7,181 nucleotides of DNA from Trichodesmium sp. jk18x7bins.61 (GCA_022822685.1 JAJEAQ010000506.1:1-7181); one strand, 5' to 3'; counted from the first letter of the stretch, positions 1 through 5,046 are shown. The notes: generated by a model from the sequence alone, not told the origin. Made by a program: numbers and translations.

Positions 1-1
1 G

Positions 2-151
2 ACATTTACTGATATTTCAGCATTTCCTACAGGGATATCTGCTCGTTTTGTCGAGTGGTTGTACGAGTACAAAAACCTATTTACGGTTCACAAAGAGAGT
101 TTGGGGTTTGTTTGGGCTGAAAATTTGCTAAAGTACCGTTATGTAAAGTAA
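2..151 (+). CDS. C-terminal end of an unidentified protein (partial, runs off the left edge)
   Basis: An open frame runs from the window edge for 49 codons to TAA at 149-151. Its residues look like real protein: mixed hydrophobic and aromatic content (FPTGISARFVEWLYEYKNL, then a tail ending LLKYRYVK), with no low-complexity run. No start lies inside the window, so this would be only the tail of a longer protein. I do not recognise the family and assign no function. No clear terminator follows; the next stretch is AT-rich intergenic DNA. Being open by chance for 49 codons is possible, so confidence is moderate. Confidence 0.5.
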   Translation, partial: TFTDISAFPTGISARFVEWLYEYKNLFTVHKESLGFVWAENLLKYRYVK

Positions 152-256
152 AGCTTTTATCTACTGCTTCTGCTTTTAATAGTAGAGAAGTTTCTGGAAC
201 AATATTTTCTTGTTGATGCTTAGGTGTTGATAGTTGAAGACTCATAAATAATTAAA

Positions 257-402
257 TAATACCAATTTCAAAATATATTGCTACAAATTTTTGGTTTGTG
301 GGAGTTCAGAGTTAGGGGTTCGGAGAAGAGCAGGAGTCCTCATTCCTTCATCGCTTCTATAGGTTATTTTACTGTAGCTATATTTTTTTAATTTGGTATT
401 AT
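257..402. repeat. MITE-like element bounded by TAATACCAA inverted repeats
   Basis: TAATACCAATTT at 257-268 faces AATTTGGTATTA at 390-401, giving a 9-10 bp inverted repeat around about 146 bp. The same 12-mer TAATACCAATTT recurs at 6591-6602, which supports a dispersed element rather than chance. The interior holds no gene but contains heptamer-like repeats. Target-site duplications are not clear, and the element class is inferred. Confidence 0.4.
301..328. repeat. Heptamer (STRR-like) tandem repeat
   Basis: Four consecutive 7-base units GGAGTTC, AGAGTTA, GGGGTTC and GGAGAAG form a degenerate heptamer array. Short tandemly repeated repetitive (STRR) heptamers are a known feature of heterocystous cyanobacterial intergenic DNA. 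The array is short and imperfect, so this is a tentative assignment. Confidence 0.35.
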
Positions 403-506
403 GCAGTCTACAGAGTCTGAAAAATGTTATAAGTGGACAGAACCTCAGACCCTCACGGGGTGACAAGCAGGCTGCAAGATAGATAGATAAATGGTTTTGG
501 GGTTAA

Positions 507-526
507 ACTTGAAGAATAGTTCAAGT
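507..526. repeat. Small inverted repeat
   Basis: ACTTGAA (507-513) and TTCAAGT (520-526) form a perfect 7-bp stem with a 6-base loop. There is no T run after it on either strand, so it is not a standard terminator. It lies 28 bases before the larger hairpin at 554-589. Confidence 0.4.
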
Positions 527-553
527 AACGAAAAGTACTTATTGAGAATGAAA

Positions 554-589
554 GAGAGTTTGCATTCGCGGTAGCGAATGCAAACTCTC
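554..589. repeat. Perfect 16-bp-stem intergenic hairpin
   Basis: Bases 554-569 (GAGAGTTTGCATTCGC) are the exact reverse complement of 574-589, separated by the tetraloop GGTA. A perfect 16-bp stem is very unlikely by chance in AT-rich DNA. No T tract follows on the plus strand, and only TTT follows on the minus strand, so it is not a classic terminator. A dispersed cyanobacterial extragenic palindrome, or a transcript-end/processing structure, is the likeliest explanation. Confidence 0.75.
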
Positions 590-759
590 CAAAAGTCATA
601 GTAGTTTGCCAAGTTAACTTTACAGAATTCAAAGTCAGGGATTTATCTCTTTCTTAGAACTTTAAGTCCTCACGACAAACAACGCCAACTTGTCTGGATG
701 GACTACTAGATAATTCAGAATAGAATTTTTTGCTGGATAAAATTTTTTATTTAAGACTA

Positions 760-788
760 TTGACATATTCTTAAATAAGAATTATTCT
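760..788 (+). promoter_or_regulatory. Sigma70-type promoter of the peroxiredoxin gene
   Basis: TTGACA at 760-765 is a perfect -35 match. After exactly 17 bases comes TATTCT at 783-788 as the -10. The expected start of transcription is near 795, leaving a leader of about 58 bases before the ATG at 853. Position and orientation fit the peroxiredoxin gene. Confidence 0.6.
767..788. promoter_or_regulatory. Candidate operator inside the peroxiredoxin promoter
   Basis: The promoter spacer (767-782) is exactly the palindrome ATTCTTA-AA-TAAGAAT. A second, overlapping inverted repeat AGAAT-T-ATTCT (778-788) shares its right half and covers the -10. Alternating overlapping half-sites of this AT-rich kind are typical of Fur-family sites, and PerR-like FurC controls peroxide genes in Anabaena. 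A protein bound here would block RNA polymerase. The regulator is inferred, and the match to a specific box is not exact. Confidence 0.35.
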
Positions 789-852
789 GATTTTCAATAG
801 CGAAAGCTAAGACATACAAAATTGCTAATTTACTAATGATCTAGAGGTAAGT

Positions 853-1422
853 ATGGTTATTGAGCAAGTTCCTGATGTAGTATTTAAGACCCGTGTTCGT
901 GACGAATCTGTTCCTGGGCAAAACCCTTATCGTTGGCAAGACAAAACCACTCAAGAAATTTTTGGTGGCAAGCGTGTTGTCTTATTTGCATTACCAGGTG
1001 CTTTTACACCAACCTGCTCATCTACCCATCTACCCCGTTACGAAGAACTATACGATGAATTCAAAGCACAAGGAATAGATGAAATTATTTGCCTTTCAGT
1101 AAACGATGCTTTTGTCATGTTCCAGTGGGGTAAAAAACAAGGAGTCGAAAAAGTATTCCTACTGCCAGACGGTAACGGAGAGTTTTCTCGCCAGATGGGA
1201 ATGTTAGTAGAGAAGTCTAATATTGGTTTTGGTATGCGTTCTTGGCGCTATGCAATGGTTGTCAACGACTGCAAAATCGAAAAGATGTTTGTTGAAGAAG
1301 GCAAAAGTGATAACTTTCCTGATGACCCATTCGAGGTATCTGATGCAGATACAGTATTAGCTTATCTAAAAAAAGAAGAAGCACCAACAGAAAAACCAGC
1401 TAGATCAGAGTTTGTGGGCTAG
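853..1422 (+). CDS. Type II (Prx5-like) peroxiredoxin
   Basis: This 189-residue thiol peroxidase reduces hydrogen peroxide and organic hydroperoxides using thioredoxin, glutaredoxin or glutathione as electron donor, presumably in the cytosol. The active site PGAFTPTC (48-55) holds Pro48, Thr52 and the peroxidatic Cys55. Cys80, 25 residues later, sits where type II enzymes have the resolving cysteine. Arg132 in WRYAMVV is the conserved active-site arginine. An extra Cys140 is present. The DPFEVSDADTVLAYL segment (158-172) is typical of the family, and no fused glutaredoxin domain follows. The start is set by AGAGG at 843-847, five bases before the ATG. Length matches cyanobacterial homologues such as Synechocystis PrxII. 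It appears to be transcribed alone from 760-788. Confidence 0.97.
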   Translation: MVIEQVPDVVFKTRVRDESVPGQNPYRWQDKTTQEIFGGKRVVLFALPGAFTPTCSSTHLPRYEELYDEFKAQGIDEIICLSVNDAFVMFQWGKKQGVEKVFLLPDGNGEFSRQMGMLVEKSNIGFGMRSWRYAMVVNDCKIEKMFVEEGKSDNFPDDPFEVSDADTVLAYLKKEEAPTEKPARSEFVG

Positions 1423-1442
1423 TCTGGCTCTGTGATCTACCC

Positions 1443-1467
1443 ACACTAACCCTATCGCTTTTAGTGT
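1443..1467 (+). terminator. Weak terminator-like hairpin after the peroxiredoxin gene
   Basis: ACACTAA (1443-1449) pairs with TTAGTGT (1461-1467) around an 11-base loop, 20 bases after the stop codon. A second inverted repeat, TAGATCA (1401-1407) with TGATCTA (1433-1439), straddles the stop. There is no T run directly after either stem, so intrinsic termination is doubtful. The structures may instead stabilise the mRNA end. Confidence 0.3.
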
Positions 1468-1629
1468 AGGCTACTGAAGTTGTTAAAAAAAAGTCAGAAG
1501 TATCTACTCAATTAGTTTCTAGGGACATTTATTGCTTAGATTTTAGATTTAACTAACCTGCCGGAAGTACCCACAATGACTCCACTTGTTAGATGGTAAG
1601 GAGCAAGTTGTTAAAGTGGGCTTACTAAC

Positions 1630-1658
1630 TTGACATAATTTTGCTAAACTCCTAGAAC
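1630..1658 (+). promoter_or_regulatory. Candidate promoter for the 1.7-2.4 kb leader region
   Basis: TTGACA (1630-1635) is followed after 17 bases by TAGAAC (1653-1658), a 4/6 match to the -10 consensus. Transcription would begin near 1665 and run through the two tiny ORFs and the structured region toward UPF0367. The -35 and spacing are ideal, but the -10 is weak. Confidence 0.35.
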
Positions 1659-1746
1659 TCTATCCTAATGTTGGTAGAAGACTGCCCTATAAGCTAAAAT
1701 CCCCGCGTTAAATGTGCTATAACAACTGGATTAGAGGAGGCCGAAA

Positions 1747-1788
1747 ATGCTCACTCTAAAAATCGGAAATTATCAAAGTGGGGCATGA
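1747..1788 (+). CDS. Very short ORF with a strong ribosome-binding site (possible leader peptide or psbI remnant)
   Basis: AGAGGAGG at 1733-1740, six bases before the ATG, is the best Shine-Dalgarno site in the window, yet the frame stops after 13 codons (MLTLKIGNYQSGA). The first six residues, MLTLKI, equal the conserved start of photosystem II protein PsbI (about 38 residues), but the rest does not match and no transmembrane stretch follows. It could be the broken 5' end of a psbI copy, a leader peptide, or chance. A candidate promoter lies upstream at 1630-1658. Confidence 0.3.
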   Translation: MLTLKIGNYQSGA

Positions 1789-1820
1789 CTTGTACCTCAC
1801 TATGAAGCGCTGTAACGGGG

Positions 1821-1841
1821 ATATCCCTGGATATTTTTTTT
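1821..1841 (+). terminator. Hairpin plus T8 run, weak terminator candidate
   Basis: ATATC (1821-1825) pairs with GATAT (1830-1834) across the loop CCTG, and the stem runs directly into a tract of eight T (1834-1841). The stem is short and AT-rich, so termination would be inefficient. Its position after the 13-codon ORF would suit attenuation or the end of a short transcript. Confidence 0.25.
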
Positions 1842-1932
1842 GACCGTCTTAAGCAGACTTTAATTGCCTGCACTGATGCATTCGCTTGCCTACTGAGGTC
1901 GGAGCTAGGGTTTTCATGTCGAGGAGCGTTTC

Positions 1933-2034
1933 ATGTCAGCGACAGCCGAAAACATTGTGGGAGCGTCACTAACCCAGGAAGATGGGGAACGGAAACATCC
2001 TTTAAAGTCAAGGTATCGAGGGCAACTTGTGTAG
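1933..2034 (+). CDS. Small ORF, 33 residues, unidentified
   Basis: GAGGAG at 1921-1926, six bases before the ATG, is a good ribosome-binding site. The frame encodes a hydrophilic peptide starting MSATAENIVGASLTQEDG and ending in a basic tail (KHPLKSRYRGQLV), stopping at TAG 2032-2034. The composition looks protein-like, with no membrane segment. I do not recognise it. It could be a genuine small protein, the remnant of a longer gene, or chance. It lies downstream of the 1630 promoter candidate and before the structured RNA-like stretch. Confidence 0.3.
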   Translation: MSATAENIVGASLTQEDGERKHPLKSRYRGQLV

Positions 2035-2059
2035 ATCACTGTTAGTTACTAAAAGCTAA

Positions 2060-2083
2060 TTTTATAGACTATTTTATAGACTA
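2060..2083. repeat. Perfect 12-bp tandem duplication
   Basis: TTTTATAGACTA occurs twice in direct succession (2060-2071 and 2072-2083) with no mismatch. This is most simply a slippage duplication. It lies just ahead of the cluster of hairpins. Confidence 0.7.
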
Positions 2084-2114
2084 TCCCTAGACAAATATCT
2101 ACAAGATATCTAGG

Positions 2115-2141
2115 TTTTCACACAGTTAATCTGTGTGAAAA
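2115..2141 (+). promoter_or_regulatory. Strong 11-bp hairpin in the UPF0367 upstream region
   Basis: TTTTCACACAG (2115-2125) is the exact reverse complement of CTGTGTGAAAA (2131-2141), with loop TTAAT. A 6-bp stem ATATCT/AGATAT (2095-2109) sits just before it. The hairpin ends in A on its 3' side, so it is not an intrinsic terminator on either strand. It may be an operator palindrome or a folded RNA element. Confidence 0.5.
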
Positions 2142-2150
2142 ACATACTAA

Positions 2151-2195
2151 GTTGCTAAGGCCAGAGGATCTTAGCAGTGATTATAGAGTCCTCTG
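2151..2195 (+). ncRNA. Candidate H-type pseudoknot RNA element
   Basis: Stem 1 pairs TGCTAAG (2153-2159) with CTTAGCA (2170-2176) and extends by two G-U pairs to 2151/2178. The 10-base loop of stem 1 contains CAGAGGA (2162-2168), which is fully complementary to TCCTCTG (2189-2195). The connecting loops are 2, 1 and 12 bases. This is a geometrically sound H-type pseudoknot with two 7-bp stems, preceded by the 2115-2141 hairpin. No known riboswitch or RNA family is recognised. It may act as a cis-regulator of the downstream operon or be part of an independent small RNA. Confidence 0.35.
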
Positions 2196-2295
2196 TGCTA
2201 GACTTTTCAAGTGGATGAAATACCCCTCCAGGGAATCCTCAACTCAACTACTTTGAGCGGAATATCAACCTTCAAAGCCAGTAAACATTGGGACT

Positions 2296-2336
2296 GGTGA
2301 GTGAAAGAATCGTTCTCTCCTCACCGCAAGAGAGGG
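2296..2336 (+). ncRNA. Second possible pseudoknot
   Basis: GGTGAG (2296-2301) pairs with CTCACC (2320-2325). CTCTC (2315-2319) in the loop can pair with GAGAG (2330-2334), extendable by two G-U pairs. The two stems are adjacent, with connecting loops of 13, 0 and 4 bases. Alternatively these are mutually exclusive hairpins that could switch. It is weaker than the 2151-2195 structure. Confidence 0.22.
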
Positions 2337-2338
2337 TG

Positions 2339-2359
2339 TCTAGAATTGTCTAGATTTTT
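2339..2359 (+). terminator. Terminator-like hairpin TCTAGA-ATTG-TCTAGA-TTTTT
   Basis: Two copies of the self-complementary hexamer TCTAGA (2339-2344 and 2349-2354) can form a 6-bp stem with loop ATTG, followed at once by five T (2355-2359). It follows the pseudoknot region directly, so it could end a small RNA or act as an attenuator ahead of UPF0367. The stem is weak. Confidence 0.3.
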
Positions 2360-2402
2360 AGAAGGTGGCATTGTGCAAGAATACTCAATCGTGAGGTACT
2401 AA

Positions 2403-2434
2403 ACCCCCACTACAACCGTCAGGTTGAGTTGGGT
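2403..2434 (+). promoter_or_regulatory. Leader hairpin just before the UPF0367 start
   Basis: CAACC (2413-2417) pairs with GGTTG (2422-2426) around loop GTCA. An outer ACCC (2403-2406) with GGGT (2431-2434) closes a larger stem with an internal loop. It ends 28 bases before the ATG at 2463, which itself lacks a clear Shine-Dalgarno site, so the structure could affect translation. Confidence 0.3.
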
Positions 2435-2462
2435 AAGGTGTCACAGCTAACTTAATTAAGAA

Positions 2463-2729
2463 ATGTTCACTATTGACATCATTGTTAAATATACTACTGT
2501 CCCGTTTTCAGTACAACGCAAGTCTGCTGAGAGTGCTGATGCTGTTTATCAGCAAATAATGGAGTCTATTAGTACTGGGAACCCTCAAGTAATAGAACTT
2601 ACCTGTGAGAAAATGCCGGAGAAAAAGATTGCTGTAGTTACGAGAGAAATCTCTGGCATTCAGATTTCCCAAAAATCTGGTGCTACTGCTACTGGAAGAC
2701 CGCCTGGTTTTGTCACTGTCGCGCAATGA
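2463..2729 (+). CDS. UPF0367 family protein
   Basis: This 88-residue soluble protein belongs to UPF0367, a small family of unknown function found in cyanobacteria. Diagnostic features are SVQRK at 16-20, the helical stretch ADAVYQQIMESISTGNP (25-41), ELTCE (45-49), the EKK-AVV strand (53-59), and the glycine/proline tail GRPPGF (78-83). Full length is normal for the family. The start is the first ATG giving the conserved N-terminus, although no good Shine-Dalgarno precedes it (only a run of purines, AAGAA). Its stop overlaps the ABC ATPase start by four bases (ATGA), so the two are one translationally coupled operon. Its role is unknown; the context suggests a link to the transporter. Confidence 0.93.
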   Translation: MFTIDIIVKYTTVPFSVQRKSAESADAVYQQIMESISTGNPQVIELTCEKMPEKKIAVVTREISGIQISQKSGATATGRPPGFVTVAQ

Positions 2730-3409
2730 AATTAACAAGTCAAAGCATTCATACTACTCATCCTGCAATTCTAGTAGAAGACCTTTGTTTGACTTGGCCT
2801 AATGGTACTCAAGCGTTACGCTCTTGTTCCCTAAAAGTGCCCAAAGGGGAATTTTGGATGCTTTTAGGTACTAATGGTAGTGGGAAATCAACTTTACTTA
2901 GATTATTAACAGGGCTCTTGTCTCCTCAGACTGGAAAAATTCATTTTGAAGGGCGGATGGGTTTTGTTTTTCAAAATCCTGATCATCAATTAGTGATGCC
3001 TACTGTGGGGGCAGATGTGGCTTTTGGACTTGTTGAGGAGAGACTTTCTCAACTTCAAATTCGTCATCGGGTAGAAGATGCCTTAAGTGCAGTCAATATG
3101 TTGGACTTACAACGACGATCTATATATGCTTTGAGTGGAGGGCAAAAACAAAGGATTGCGATCGCGGGTGCTATTGCTCGCAATTGTGATATCTTACTCC
3201 TGGATGAACCTACTGCCTTACTTGACCCAGATAGTCAATTAGAGCTGGTGACTCAAGTTCAAAGTTTGGTTAAGAACCGAGGTATGACTGCTCTCTGGGT
3301 GACTCATCGCTTAAATGAGTTAGATTATAGTGATGGGGCTTTTTTACTTGACCAAGGTCAAGTATTAGATCGTGGAAATCCTCAACTTTTGAAGCGGCAT
3401 TTGATGTAA
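2726..3409 (+). CDS. ABC transporter ATP-binding protein, EcfA/CbiO-like
   Basis: This 227-residue cytoplasmic ATPase energises a membrane transporter. Walker A is GTNGSGKST (48-56), the Q-loop glutamine is Gln83 in FQNPDHQL, the signature is LSGGQ (136-140), Walker B is ILLLDE (156-161), the D-loop is near ALLDPD (164-169), and the switch histidine is His194 in VTHR. The FQNPDHQL..TVGADVAFGL segment (82-102) is typical of energy-coupling-factor (EcfA/CbiO) ATPases for vitamins or metals. All catalytic residues are present, so it should be active. No permease or substrate-binding gene is nearby, so the substrate cannot be read from context. The start overlaps the UPF0367 stop (ATGA), implying coupled translation. 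A HIP1 octamer lies in the signature-region codons. Confidence 0.95.
   Translation: MKLTSQSIHTTHPAILVEDLCLTWPNGTQALRSCSLKVPKGEFWMLLGTNGSGKSTLLRLLTGLLSPQTGKIHFEGRMGFVFQNPDHQLVMPTVGADVAFGLVEERLSQLQIRHRVEDALSAVNMLDLQRRSIYALSGGQKQRIAIAGAIARNCDILLLDEPTALLDPDSQLELVTQVQSLVKNRGMTALWVTHRLNELDYSDGAFLLDQGQVLDRGNPQLLKRHLM
3158..3165. repeat. HIP1 octamer
   Basis: GCGATCGC is the highly iterated palindrome of many cyanobacterial genomes. This copy lies inside the ABC ATPase coding region. Confidence 0.8.
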
Positions 3410-3850
3410 TAATAATTCGGTAGTGGTGTATTTTAATTGTTTTAGTAACGGTACAGTAAGCGTTTTAGCCTTGATTTACCATTACTATACAGGACTACCA
3501 ATAATTCTTCTCTCTGTCTCAAGCAGGATGTTTTTGGGCGGGTAACTTTACTTAAAATATTGACCAGACCAACTTAATCTCCCGCTCAGTTCCTATCTAT
3601 AGTCTATGATTTAGGTGGGGTAAGTTGGATTGATCAGTAGTGTGATATATTAATGGAGGGTAGGACAAAAGCTTATAGGTGGAGGCATAATCCTTTTAAT
3701 CAAAAGCAATCATCAAAAACTTGTTTGTTAGTTGTTTTTCCTTAGAGGAACACCTGCAAAAGTTCTTGTGACTCACCCTCAAACACCAGTTTGACCTAAG
3801 CAGAAGAATCTCCATCTATAATTATTGGTGCTCGATTGAGTACATTCAAT
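3410..3850. other. Intergenic stretch without recognisable genes
   Basis: I see no supported gene, RNA or mobile element here. All frames are broken by frequent stops. A long-range inverted repeat, GGTAGT near 3419 with ACTACC near 3496, follows the ABC stop but lacks terminator features. Confidence 0.6.
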
Positions 3851-3883
3851 TATGGCACGCCTTAAAAAAAAAACTGGTAATAA

Positions 3884-4013
3884 GTCCCCCGTTCTCCTGA
3901 AAGGGGACGTTGGGCTCAAAGCTAACTTCAGCTTTTGGAGATTTCTAGAGATAATACTAAGGCTCCTCTTGACAAGCAAGAGGTATTTTATTAGAATCCC
4001 CTTTGGCAAAGGG
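3884..4013. repeat. Cluster of four intergenic hairpins
   Basis: Four perfect stems lie in 130 bases: GTCCCC/GGGGAC (3884-3908), AAAGCT/AGCTTT (3918-3935), CCTCTTG/CAAGAGG (3965-3983, followed by TATTTTATT), and CCCTTT/AAAGGG (3999-4013, followed by TTTAGATTTATA). The CCCTTTGGCAAAGGG core and the GTCCCC..GGGGAC arm resemble dispersed cyanobacterial intergenic palindromes. The third and fourth hairpins could also act as weak plus-strand terminators. Confidence 0.4.
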
Positions 4014-4068
4014 TTTAGATTTATATATTCATCTAATCAAAAAGATAAGAAAAAAATATAGGAAAAAA

Positions 4069-4098
4069 TTGTAAAAGTTATTGAATTAGGTTTATAAT
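4069..4098 (+). promoter_or_regulatory. Promoter of the tRNA-Asn gene
   Basis: TTGTAA (4069-4074), an 18-base spacer, and a perfect TATAAT (4093-4098) lie 30 bases before the mature 5' end of the tRNA. The position and the consensus -10 make this the likely promoter. Confidence 0.5.
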
Positions 4099-4128
4099 AA
4101 TATAGTTGTAGATATCGAATCAAAGTAT

Positions 4129-4200
4129 TCCTCGGTAGCTCAGCGGTAGAGCGGTCGGCTGTTAACCGATTGGTCGCTGGTTCGAATCCTGCCCGGGGAG
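4129..4200 (+). tRNA. trnN: tRNA-Asn (anticodon GUU)
   Basis: The 72-base gene folds into a full cloverleaf: acceptor stem TCCTCGG (4129-4135) with CCGGGGA (4193-4199), discriminator G4200, D stem GCTC/GAGC (4138-4141 and 4149-4152), anticodon stem GTCGG/CCGAT (4154-4158 and 4166-4170), and T loop TTCGAAT (4181-4187). The loop CTGTTAA gives anticodon GUU at 4161-4163, decoding asparagine. CCA is not encoded. The T stem GCTGG/CCTGC has a T4178-T4190 mismatch where CCAGC would pair fully, which is unusual for this very conserved tRNA. As GUU is the only asparagine anticodon needed, the gene may be essential, so it is probably still functional. Confidence 0.95.
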
Positions 4201-4217
4201 TTTAAAATAAAATCCAT

Positions 4218-4252
4218 TCTAAAATTCATTTTTAGAGTTCTTGAGTTTTTTC
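4218..4252 (+). terminator. Possible terminator of tRNA-Asn
   Basis: TCTAAAA (4218-4224) pairs with TTTTAGA (4230-4236) around loop TTCAT, 18 bases after the tRNA. A T run follows near 4246-4251. The stem is nearly all A-T, so confidence is low. Confidence 0.3.
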
Positions 4253-4341
4253 TCATTGTTTGGAATGAATTTTTAGCTGAGGAGCCAGAGTTACCCCAGA
4301 CTCAAAATTTCAGTGTGGGATGAATCCCAGCATTTAATTTG

Positions 4342-5046
4342 CTACAATATAGGACTAGATAAAAAACGCGTTTGACATCCTCGAAAAGCAGCATCAACAC
4401 AATCTTGTACTGTTTCAAAATCCTTAATTCTCTGTTTCATCGAGTTTTTTATAGCACTACGCATTAAGGTTAGGACATAGAAATTTGGGAAAATGATAAT
4501 CTGTCTAGATGTTGCTTTCCAAGAATGCCCTAACGTATTTACGTAGTGCTATAAGACAGACCACCAATTCTCTATTTTATTCAAGTCTGAGAATAAGCAG
4601 GTAGATACCACAGTCCACATTTTGCTTTTTCTACTATTTATCTTAATATTTATCCTCTATGAAAAGTTGCATTATCAAGAATTATTATGTCTTCTGGCTC
4701 TAATTGAGGGATGAGATTTTCTCTCAACCAACTCTCGAATAAATCTCGATTACATGACCCTTCAAAAGTTAAAGGTGCAAAGATTTCACCTGATTTTAAG
4801 TCACTAATCTAACTGGTTCTTCCTGTTCTTTTTCCTGATTTTAATCTTCTACCTTTTTTGCAGTTGGCGTTTGCTTCGCATACGGAGTTCTATCGCTTGA
4901 ACATCTCAATTATCTTTTTCCCTTGAAAGCCATAAATCATCGGTATTTCTACTAATCTTAAACAGACTACAGACATCAATTCTTTATATCCTCTCTTCAG
5001 CAGAAATTGCTCTGAAGCTGAAATCATAACTATAGAGAGCAGGCAT
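4342..5046 (-). pseudogene. IS630-family DDE transposase pseudogene
   Basis: Reading leftward from ATG 5046 (TGAGGA just upstream) gives the IS630 N-terminus MPALYSYDFSFRAIS and the helix-turn-helix segment FKISRNTDDLWL. After several stops come LKSGKRTGRTS, EIFAPLTFEGSCNRDLF, the catalytic ILDNATFH motif, and YLPAYSQ. A frameshift then leads to DLNKIENWWSVL, which holds the final catalytic Glu. The C-terminal part MKQRIKDFETVQDCVDAAF follows on the far side of the MITE. The central segment carrying the first catalytic Asp is missing. Multiple in-frame stops, at least one frameshift, an internal deletion and the MITE insertion mean it cannot make active transposase. Confidence 0.9.
4452..4551. 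mobile_element. 100-bp MITE inserted at a TA within the IS630 transposase gene
   Basis: The element is bounded by TA target duplications (4450-4451 and 4552-4553). Including the TA, its terminal repeats of about 29 bp (4450-4478 and 4525-4553) match each other at about 22 of 29 positions. Each matches the IS630 end at 5107-5135 at 25 of 29, starting TATAGCACTACG. It has no coding capacity. Deleting it with one TA joins GTC TTA to AAA AAC TCG ATG, restoring the transposase frame, which proves insertion. It was probably mobilised in trans by an IS630 transposase recognising the shared ends. Confidence 0.87.

Noticed and set aside
281..466. 61-codon minus-strand open frame
   Set aside because: It lies within the inverted-repeat element and its translation is the typical low-complexity TPNSEL-type product of heptamer repeats. 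It has no convincing ribosome-binding site.
2060..2200. Group I intron core
   Set aside because: AGACTA and AAGATAT motifs occur, but the paired P/Q/R/S core elements and a split tRNA or rRNA exon are absent.
1600..2460. tmRNA, RNase P RNA, 6S RNA, SRP RNA, cobalamin or TPP riboswitch
   Set aside because: I looked for the hallmark sequences of each (for example the tRNA-like ends of tmRNA and the B12 box) and found none. The pseudoknots alone do not place it in a known class.
2508..2738. Minus-strand open frame antisense to UPF0367
   Set aside because: Serine/arginine-rich shadow of a recognised gene on the opposite strand.
3779..4009. 76-codon minus-strand open frame
   Set aside because: It covers the same hairpin cluster, has no start signal and no recognisable family features.
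3852..4061. 69-codon plus-strand open frame, basic peptide starting MARLKKKTG
   Set aside because: It overlaps the cluster of four hairpins, has no Shine-Dalgarno before the ATG, and contains an A9 tract. The codons look like translated palindromes rather than a gene.
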